Shown here: positions 59,001 through 64,000 of the stretch, piece by piece | How positions within the stretch are numbered: position 1 is the stretch's first letter | How the letters are laid out: every line of letters starts with the position of its first letter | Assembly (NCBI GenBank): GCA_963730285.1 | Contig: CAVSQY010000006.1 | Coordinates: forward strand, 62,001-126,000 | DNA from: JARDZU01 sp963730285 | GTDB lineage: Bacteria; Actinomycetota; Acidimicrobiia; Spongiisociales; ZC4RG35 | Length of the DNA stretch: 64,000 nt | Reading direction: 5' to 3' | Program-made: the position numbers and the translations under genes | Notes under the pieces: model-generated | What the model was told of the DNA's origin: nothing | Database searches by the model: none | The model's input: the letters and a program-made list of their open reading frames with translations, nothing else

Positions 59001-60355
59001 TGTCCATGGCGGCGGTGCGGCCGTCCCGACAACGTCTCTCCCTGAGTCATTTGCTGCTCACGCTTCCCTGGGTTGCGCTTGTCATCGATGCGTGGTCACC
59101 GATTCGGGACAACTCGTTTCTCTGGCACATCAGAGCAGGAGAGCTTCAGGCCACGGCGGCTCAGGTTCTGACCGCTGATCCGTTCTCCTTCACCATGTTG
59201 GGCCAGCCGTGGCTCACGCAGAGCTGGTTGGCGGAGTTGCTGTACTCATGGGGCGAGGGACGTTGGGGCCTCGGTTTCGTCCCGCCAATGATGCTCACCC
59301 TGTCCAGTCTCACCTTCCTGGGCCTGGGCTTGATCGCCTATCGCAAAAGCCGTTCACTCGGCGCCACTGCCGTCGTCCTGTTCCTCAGCACCTTCCTATT
59401 CATCAGTTTCCTGGTGCCTCGCCCGGTCATCTTCTCCTTTGCCCTGTTCACCCTGGTCGTGTTGGCGTGGGACCGGCCAACGACACGTTGGACACTTCCC
59501 TTTCTCTTCTGGATATGGGCCTCGATGCACGGGAGCTTTGCCATCGGCCTCGCCTATGTCGGGCTGAAGATCCTGGCTGAACGTGATTGGAAGGGGCTGA
59601 CAACCGCATTCGTCTCCGCTCTCGCCACCCTGCTCACCGCTCACGGCCTTGGTGTGATCCGATTTCTCCTCGATTTCTCCGCGGCGGGGGATTCGCTTCC
59701 ACTACTCACCGAGTGGCGGCGCCCGGAGCTCTTCTCGCCGGTATTTCTACCCTTTGTGGTCGGGATCGGCCTGATTGTGATTGGGTCGGCGCGACGACTG
59801 ATCGAGCCGCGTCACCTTTGGCTCATTGTGCCGTTCTTCGCCCTGTCCCTGACGGCCACCAGAGCGGTTCCCCCTGCCTGGATAGCCCTTGTGCCCCTGG
59901 TCGCGTTGTCACTGACTGGCCTTCGCTTTGGCGAGGCACGGAGGTTCTCTCTGCCCTCGGTGGTCATATTCGGGATTGTGGTGTTGGTGACGCCGTTTCT
60001 CCTGGTGTCCGCACCGTCTCTCGACGAGGAGCGCTTCCCGATTGCCGCCTCTGGAGCCCTCGATGACACCAGGGTGTTTCACGACGACCGTACCGGCGGG
60101 TACTTGATCTGGCGCGACGGCCCGGACCGACTTGTCTATATCGACGATCGCGCTGAGTTGTATGGAGATCGACTGAGAGAGTTCGTCGACGTGCGCGACG
60201 GCACCATCGATTGGAGACCCATCTTTGAGAGGGACGGAATTGGCCAGGTGTTGCTGCCGGTTGCGGAAGACCTGGTGACCGATCTCGAGTCATCCGGTTG
60301 GAAGCCGGTGTATCAGGACGAATATTTCGTTGTACTCAAACCCGGGCAGGCGTGA
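59000..60355 (+). CDS. Polytopic membrane protein, glycosyltransferase-C-like
   Basis: A 451-residue protein with about ten membrane helices, co-translated with tadC (TGATG overlap at 59000). After the first helix an extracytoplasmic stretch reads FLWHIRAGELQATAAQVLTADPFSFTMLGQPWLTQSWLAELLYS, a pattern found in large families of hypothetical membrane proteins related to GT-C glycosyltransferases (loop with His/Asp after helix 1). The C-terminal about 110 residues are soluble (TRVFHDDRTGGYLIWRDGPDRLVYIDDRAELYG). It could glycosylate pilin or envelope, but no catalytic motif proves it. Confidence 0.7.
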   Translation: MSMAAVRPSRQRLSLSHLLLTLPWVALVIDAWSPIRDNSFLWHIRAGELQATAAQVLTADPFSFTMLGQPWLTQSWLAELLYSWGEGRWGLGFVPPMMLTLSSLTFLGLGLIAYRKSRSLGATAVVLFLSTFLFISFLVPRPVIFSFALFTLVVLAWDRPTTRWTLPFLFWIWASMHGSFAIGLAYVGLKILAERDWKGLTTAFVSALATLLTAHGLGVIRFLLDFSAAGDSLPLLTEWRRPELFSPVFLPFVVGIGLIVIGSARRLIEPRHLWLIVPFFALSLTATRAVPPAWIALVPLVALSLTGLRFGEARRFSLPSVVIFGIVVLVTPFLLVSAPSLDEERFPIAASGALDDTRVFHDDRTGGYLIWRDGPDRLVYIDDRAELYGDRLREFVDVRDGTIDWRPIFERDGIGQVLLPVAEDLVTDLESSGWKPVYQDEYFVVLKPGQA

Positions 60356-60591
60356 GGGTCGATCGGTGATGTTTCTCACGTCGTAGGCCAGCTCGCATGA
60401 CAGGTCTCCCGACTCAAAAGCGAGTGAGCAGAACACAGCGCCCGAAGACCGATGCGTTCACCCATTGAGACCGCAGCCCTATCGGAGCGGGTGAAGCGGC
60501 TGCCCGCCGAAGAGCGCCTGGACCCGGCTGTGAGCGCGACGGGAGCCCCCGGGTCGCTCCGGGAGCTCCTGTCAGTTGATTTGGTTGTCGA
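60356..60591. other. Intergenic region between the convergent tad operon and pilin array
   Basis: 236 nt without a supported gene. It holds weak inverted repeats (GCTCGC at 60391-60396 with GCGAG at 60420-60424; CTCAC at 60375-60379 with GTGAG at 60424-60428) that may terminate the tad transcript. The hairpin after the last pilin gene lies at its right end. An open frame starting at 60452 continues into antisense of the pilins and is not credible. Confidence 0.5.
60542..60569 (-). terminator. Hairpin after pilin gene 1
   Basis: Eleven-base arms GGAGCCCCCGG (60542-60552) and CCGGGAGCTCC (60559-60569) pair with one mismatch, 22 nt downstream of the last pilin gene. No T-run follows on the minus strand. 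Confidence 0.4.
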
Positions 60592-60765
60592 TCAGGTGAG
60601 GGCGGAGCCGATGTCGCTGAAGGTCGTTGAGACCTGGGTGCCGGCGAGTTGCACGGCGACGAGAGCGACGATGGCGATCAGGACAACGAGCAGGGCGTAC
60701 TCAACCATCGAGGCACCCTTGTCCTCATTGACCCAACTGGTCACCTTGGTCCAAAAAGCAAGCAT
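60592..60765 (-). CDS. flp: Flp-type pilin 1 (last in array)
   Basis: A 57-residue class III (Flp) prepilin. The leader is MLAFWTKVTSWVNEDKG, cleavage is expected after the Gly, and the mature part begins ASMVEYALLVVLIAIVALVAV with the Flp Glu-Tyr pair at +5/+6, then LAGTQVSTTFSDIGSALT. It is below the usual ORF length cut-off. Nearly identical at DNA level to pilin 2. The converging tad operon supplies the assembly proteins; the prepilin peptidase is not in the window. Confidence 0.9.
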   Translation of the reverse strand: MLAFWTKVTSWVNEDKGASMVEYALLVVLIAIVALVAVQLAGTQVSTTFSDIGSALT

Positions 60766-60861
60766 TCAACCTCTCCTTCGTCAGCCAACATGTCTTGCCT
60801 GCGCAATAGCGCTTTATCATCTATCGGCCCTTGGAGGCGAAGACCTGAGTGCCAAACAAGA

Positions 60862-60887
60862 AGAGAGGGCCTCAAAGGGCCCTCTCT
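60862..60887 (-). terminator. Terminator-like hairpin after pilin gene 2
   Basis: Ten-base perfect arms AGAGAGGGCC (60862-60871) and GGCCCTCTCT (60878-60887) with a 6-nt loop. On the minus strand a T-rich stretch (CTTCTTGTTT) follows, fitting an intrinsic terminator or attenuator. Confidence 0.65.
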
Positions 60888-60905
60888 CAATGATTTGGTT
60901 GTCGA

Positions 60906-61079
60906 TCAGGTGAGGGCTGAGCCGATGTCGCTGAAGGTCGTTGAGACCTGGGTGCCGGCGAGTTGCACGGCGACGAGAGCGACGATGGCGATCAGGACAA
61001 CGAGCAGGGCGTACTCAACCATCGAGGCACCCTTGTCCTCATTGACCCAACTGGTCACCTTGGTCCAAAAAGCAAGCAT
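60906..61079 (-). CDS. flp: Flp-type pilin 2
   Basis: A 57-residue Flp prepilin with leader MLAFWTKVTSWVNEDKG, cleavage site G/ASMVEYALL and C-terminus TFSDIGSALT. The protein is essentially the same as pilin 1, pointing to a recent duplication or gene conversion. A ribosome binding site (GGAGGGG region, minus strand) lies just before its ATG at 61079. Confidence 0.9.
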   Translation of the reverse strand: MLAFWTKVTSWVNEDKGASMVEYALLVVLIAIVALVAVQLAGTQVSTTFSDIGSALT

Positions 61080-61180
61080 AAGGACCCCTCCTTTTTCGGT
61101 GTCATGGACTTGCGGAACCTCAAGCTAAGCGACTGTCCGTCGGCTGCAATGATGCGACGGGCTCATCGACGATCCATGTA

Positions 61181-61208
61181 GAGAAGGGCTCCCGGAGGAG
61201 CCCTTCTC
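61181..61208 (-). terminator. Hairpin after pilin gene 3
   Basis: Perfect 12-bp arms GAGAAGGGCTCC (61181-61192) and GGAGCCCTTCTC (61197-61208) around a CGGA loop, 22 nt after the pilin stop. The following minus-strand sequence is only weakly T-rich, so it may attenuate or protect the 3' end rather than stop transcription fully. Confidence 0.6.
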
Positions 61209-61229
61209 AATCGATTGAGTGTTTCGGTC

Positions 61230-61403
61230 TTAGCTGAGGCCAGAGCCGATCTCGCTGAAGGTCGTGGAGACCTGGGTGCCGGCGAGTTGCACGGCGACGA
61301 GAGCGACGATGGCGATCAGGACAACGAGCAGGGCGTACTCAACCATCGAGGCACCTTTGTCCTCGTGTACCCAACTGGTCATCTTGGTCCAAAAAGCAAG
61401 CAT
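61230..61403 (-). CDS. flp: Flp-type pilin 3
   Basis: A 57-residue Flp prepilin: leader MLAFWTKMTSWVHEDKG, mature ASMVEYALLVVLIAIVALVAV, C-terminus TFSEIGSGLS. It differs from pilin 4 by one residue in the leader (Phe for Leu at position 4). Together with its downstream hairpin it repeats the pilin 4 unit at a period of 322 nt. Confidence 0.9.
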   Translation of the reverse strand: MLAFWTKMTSWVHEDKGASMVEYALLVVLIAIVALVAVQLAGTQVSTTFSEIGSGLS

Positions 61404-61502
61404 CAAACCCCTCCTTGATCGGTGTCATGGACTTGCAACCTCAAAAGCTACGGACTTCGGCGATCCGCGCAATGGTGCTGTGGACCTATCAGTGTTGACG
61501 TA

Positions 61503-61530
61503 GAAAAGGGCTCCCGGAGGAGCCCTTCTC
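61503..61530 (-). terminator. Terminator-like hairpin after pilin gene 4
   Basis: Arms AAGGGCTCC (61506-61514) and GGAGCCCTT (61519-61527) around CGGA, extended by two more pairs. TTTTCT follows on the minus strand, so this is the most terminator-like of the set. It is nearly identical to the hairpin after pilin 3. Confidence 0.65.
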
Positions 61531-61551
61531 AATCGATTGAGTGTTTCGGTC

Positions 61552-61725
61552 TTAGCTGAGGCCAGAGCCGATCTCGCTGAAGGTCGTGGAGACCTGGGTG
61601 CCGGCGAGTTGCACGGCGACGAGAGCGACGATGGCGATCAGGACAACAAGCAGGGCGTACTCAACCATCGAGGCACCTTTGTCCTCGTGTACCCAACTGG
61701 TCATCTTGGTCCACAAAGCAAGCAT
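61552..61725 (-). CDS. flp: Flp-type pilin 4
   Basis: A 57-residue Flp prepilin with leader MLALWTKMTSWVHEDKG, G/ASMVEYALL processing site, hydrophobic core VVLIAIVALVAVQLAG and C-terminus TFSEIGSGLS. A GGAGGGG ribosome binding site precedes the ATG at 61725. A longer in-frame extension to 61908 overlaps pilin 5 and is not used. Confidence 0.92.
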   Translation of the reverse strand: MLALWTKMTSWVHEDKGASMVEYALLVVLIAIVALVAVQLAGTQVSTTFSEIGSGLS

Positions 61726-61762
61726 AGGAACCCCTCCTTGGTCGGTGGTCATTGGCTTGCAA

Positions 61763-61780
61763 GCGGGCAAGTTAGCCCGC
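61763..61780 (-). terminator. Hairpin after pilin gene 5
   Basis: Perfect 6-bp arms GCGGGC (61763-61768) and GCCCGC (61775-61780) with AAGTTA loop between pilins 5 and 4. No T-run; probably a 3'-end stabiliser or weak attenuator. Confidence 0.4.
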
Positions 61781-61816
61781 ACGGCTCCTTCGACAATGGG
61801 TCTCGGGAACCATCTG

Positions 61817-61993
61817 TCACGAGCCAACTTCGACCAGATTCGAGCTGATCTCCGAATAGGTCGAAGAGAGCTGCGAACCGGCGAAGGTGACCGCGACAAG
61901 AGCGACAATTGCTATCAACAGCACGAGGAGGCCGTACTCGACCATCGAGGCACCTCTCTCGCTGAGGTAGAACCTCATGAGTCTGGCGTACAT
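61817..61993 (-). CDS. flp: Flp-type pilin 5 (first and most divergent)
   Basis: A 58-residue Flp prepilin: leader MYARLMRFYLSERG, mature ASMVEYGLLVLLIAIVALVAVTFAGSQLSSTYSEISSNLVEVGS. Leader and C-terminus differ clearly from the other four, so it may be a distinct subunit or the ancestral copy. GGGAG precedes ATG 61993. It lies 90 nt after the response regulator gene on the same strand with no strong terminator between, so co-transcription is possible. Confidence 0.92.
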   Translation of the reverse strand: MYARLMRFYLSERGASMVEYGLLVLLIAIVALVAVTFAGSQLSSTYSEISSNLVEVGS

Positions 61994-62083
61994 CTGTTCT
62001 CCCTTGCTCACCTCGATAAGCGTAGGTTGGGGTCCGAGATTCACTCATGGGCCTAACGACCCAAAAGAAATCAGCCCAAAGCT

Positions 62084-62722
62084 TCAGCTGGGGCGGGCGA
62101 TTCCCAGTCGGATCGCTTCGATGGCTGCCTGGGTGCGGTCACTGACAGCCAACTTTTGGAAGATCGATGCCAGATGATTCTTGACTGTCTTCTGTGAGAT
62201 GTAGAGACGGTCGGCCAACTCATCGGTGGCCGATACCCCCACTGCCAGAAGCTGCAGGATCTCCTTCTCACGCTCAGTCAAAGACGCCGCTCCCGGATCG
62301 AGCTTTGCTTCTCCGTAGTCCTCGAGCAGCTCGTCCCTCTCCGTGTCGTTGAGCCCGATCAGGTCTTTGCCGTCGGCCACGGCCCGCACTGCCGCCGCCA
62401 GGGTCATCAAGGGCACACCCTTGGAGAAGAAGCCTTTCGCCCCTGCGTCGACCGCTCTCGCCTTTTGATCGTCGGAGGCATACATGCTCACCACGATGGC
62501 CCTGGTGCGTGCCCCGAGCTTGGCGATGGTGTCGATTCCATCCCCACCAGGCATCTCGATGTCCACGATGGACACTTCGGCGGGTTGAGTGGTCAAAGCC
62601 TCATCGAGTGCCGGCCCCGAGTCCACAACACCGACGACCCGAGCGTCGGGGAGGATGTCGAGTGCCTGACTCAGGCCTTCGGCGAAGAGCTGATGGTCGT
62701 CGGCGATCATGACACGGATCAT
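62084..62722 (-). CDS. NarL/LuxR-type response regulator
   Basis: A 212-residue regulator. The receiver domain has ADDH, phospho-acceptor Asp in VSIVDIEMPGGDG, Ser in VSMYAS and Lys in FFSKGV. The C-terminal LuxR helix-turn-helix is LTEREKEILQLLAVGVSATDELADRLYISQKTVKNHLASIFQKL. ATG 62722 overlaps the stop of the sensor kinase gene, and GGGGAAACAG precedes it. Its location directly upstream of the pilin array on the same strand suggests that it controls pilus genes. Confidence 0.94.
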   Translation of the reverse strand: MIRVMIADDHQLFAEGLSQALDILPDARVVGVVDSGPALDEALTTQPAEVSIVDIEMPGGDGIDTIAKLGARTRAIVVSMYASDDQKARAVDAGAKGFFSKGVPLMTLAAAVRAVADGKDLIGLNDTERDELLEDYGEAKLDPGAASLTEREKEILQLLAVGVSATDELADRLYISQKTVKNHLASIFQKLAVSDRTQAAIEAIRLGIARPS

Positions 62723-64000
62723 CTGTTTCCCCATTCGACAGTGACGGTGGTGCCCGCCCCTTGTTTCGACTCGAAATTGATTCTGGCACCTATCTTTTCG
62801 GCACGTTCGCGCATGCCTATAAGCCCGAAATGGCCGTCGGGCTCGTGTGTTGGATCGAAGCCGATGCCATCGTCCGTGACCGCACACCTCCCATTGGCCC
62901 GGTCGATGCGGCCCGAGACCACGATTCGTGAGCCACCCGAATGGTTGTGGGCGTTCCGTGTGGCTTCGGTGATGATGGCGGTCAACTCGCTGATAACCGC
63001 TGGTCGGGGGGGGCGCCGCTCGTCCAGGTCGACTATCACCAGAGGCCCTTCTTCGAGTTGGCCGGTTGATTGGAGGAGTCTGGCTGTCAGTGTGGGACCA
63101 GGTGCGGTGCGCAGGTCGGCGACCGAGGCGCGCACGTCCTCGACCAGCTTGGTGACGTTGGAGCGCAAGACCTTGAGGTCCGAGGAGAGCTCTGGGTGAT
63201 GGGCCTGTTGCATGGCTGCCATGTCGAGGGCAAGACCCAATGAGGCGAGGGCGGGGCCGATCTCATCGTGCATCTCACGGGCAAGTCTGATCCGCTCCTC
63301 GGAGACGGCCGAGCCAACGATGTCCTGGAGCAGCTGGAGATTGGCGAACGCGATGCTGACCGGCTGGACGAAGGCTTCGATGTCGGTGAGGTCCGCTCGC
63401 GAGAGAGGGTCGGGGGAGAGCAAGAGGAGTGCGCCGACCATATTGTCGGCCGTGTGCAAGGGGATTCGATAATCGACGGGGTCGTCTGGAGGGACACCGC
63501 GGGAGGCAAGGATGACAGGCCCATCCTCGTCTTCGATCTCCAATCGCCCCGATGACCCGGGGATGCGGGCAAGAATCGTCTCCAGTGTCTCAGCAGCAAC
63601 CTCGACCGCGTTGAGACGACCGGACGAGATGTCCTCGGAGAGACGCATGAGGACACTGTGGATTTCCTCGAGGTGCTCCAGCTTTTGAGTCGCTGACTCC
63701 TTTTCCACGGCCAACTCCGAGGCCTGCTGGTGAATGTCTTCGAGCAATTTGCGGATGACGGCGACAAGCAGGACGAACACGAGGTACAACGCCATTCCCG
63801 GGAGCGACTCGAGTAATGGCAGATCGCGGGACAGCGTCACCAAGACCAGAAGACCTGCCGAAAGCAGCCCCGTGGTGAGACCGGTCCTGAGGCCGCCATA
63901 GATGGTGGCGAAGATGGGCGGGCCCATGGACAACAACAAATATGGGCTTGCGGTTCCCCCGGTCAGAGTTATCGCGGTGATGGTCAGGAAAGCCCCGATC
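62719..64000 (-). CDS. NarX-type sensor histidine kinase, N-terminus beyond the window
   Basis: Open to the window edge; about 426 residues are visible. Several membrane helices come first (IFATIYGGLRTGLTTGLLSAGLLVLVTL, ALYLVFVLLVAVI), then a coiled-coil linker and a GAF-like domain (SVLMRLSEDISSGRLNAVEVAAETLETILARI...). HisKA_3 dimerisation with His is EERIRLAREMHDEIGPALASLGLALD. The HATPase has N box TEATRNAHNHSGG, DDGIGFDP and GHFGLIGMRERAEKIGA. It is the cognate partner of the following regulator (4-nt overlap). Confidence 0.92.
   Translation of the reverse strand, partial: IGAFLTITAITLTGGTASPYLLLSMGPPIFATIYGGLRTGLTTGLLSAGLLVLVTLSRDLPLLESLPGMALYLVFVLLVAVIRKLLEDIHQQASELAVEKESATQKLEHLEEIHSVLMRLSEDISSGRLNAVEVAAETLETILARIPGSSGRLEIEDEDGPVILASRGVPPDDPVDYRIPLHTADNMVGALLLLSPDPLSRADLTDIEAFVQPVSIAFANLQLLQDIVGSAVSEERIRLAREMHDEIGPALASLGLALDMAAMQQAHHPELSSDLKVLRSNVTKLVEDVRASVADLRTAPGPTLTARLLQSTGQLEEGPLVIVDLDERRPPRPAVISELTAIITEATRNAHNHSGGSRIVVSGRIDRANGRCAVTDDGIGFDPTHEPDGHFGLIGMRERAEKIGARINFESKQGAGTTVTVEWGNR

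Noticed and set aside
60452..60913. 153-codon open frame in the gap and opposite pilin 1
   Set aside because: Most of it is antisense to a pilin gene, and the first 40 codons have no homology-like pattern or ribosome binding site.
60592..61725. CRISPR array
   Set aside because: The regular repeats are coding pilin genes of 174 nt with hairpins, not short direct repeats with unique spacers.

Overview
The window is about 64 kb of GC-rich, densely packed bacterial chromosome. Gene content and order point to an actinobacterium (Actinomycetota). There is a division and cell-wall (dcw) cluster with mraZ, ftsZ, sepF and divIVA/wag31 but no ftsA. There are also a DUF3040 protein, an actinobacterial-style DNA polymerase I, a zinc-finger rhomboid protease, frequent GTG/TTG starts and some probably leaderless mRNAs. 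A deep lineage such as Acidimicrobiia would fit, but that placement is inference. No insertion sequence, prophage or CRISPR array is visible.

Layout. 1-1.7 kb: the 3' part of dinB, a DUF3040 protein and a MerR regulator. 1.7-6.2 kb (minus): a MoxR ATPase, a DUF58 protein and a membrane transglutaminase. 6.2-8.2 kb: two small hypotheticals, an HNH endonuclease and a GNAT acetyltransferase. 8.2-25.2 kb (plus): the dcw cluster mraZ, rsmH, ftsL, ftsI, murE, mraY, murD, ftsW, murG, murC, murB, ftsQ, ftsZ, pgeF, yggS, sepF, yggT, divIVA. It opens with a sigma-70-like promoter whose spacer carries MraZ-type repeats, followed by a structured leader in front of rsmH. murF is absent from its usual place and murC carries an apparent 1-nt frameshift. 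25.2-34.7 kb: ileS (minus), then a DksA/TraR protein, lspA, an RluD-type synthase, rhomboid and dnaE. 34.7-39.3 kb (minus): an operon of a two-domain ThyX-like protein, a 72-residue protein, two ArsA-type ATPases and a HAD phosphatase. 39.3-52.4 kb: small membrane protein, EamA transporter, nth, MATE and MFS transporters, ccdA, ygfZ, an OmpR-type two-component pair, tRNA-Leu(CAA), polA and rpsA.

52.6-64 kb is a Tad/Flp pilus locus. The plus-strand operon cpaB, cpaE/tadZ-like, cpaF, tadB, tadC and a polytopic membrane protein encodes the assembly machine. TadB is unusual in carrying a signal peptide and an extracytoplasmic von Willebrand A domain. Converging on it are five tandem Flp pilin genes (minus), each about 58 codons and each followed by a hairpin. 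Upstream of the pilins, on the same strand, lie a NarL-type response regulator and a sensor kinase truncated by the window edge.

Most genes in the dcw and tad operons overlap by 1-4 nt (ATGA, GTGA or TTGA), so translational coupling is expected throughout. The features most worth follow-up are the MraZ operator plus rsmH leader RNA, the murC frameshift and absent murF, the complementary half-motifs of the double ThyX protein, and the VWA-TadB fusion with its pilin array.
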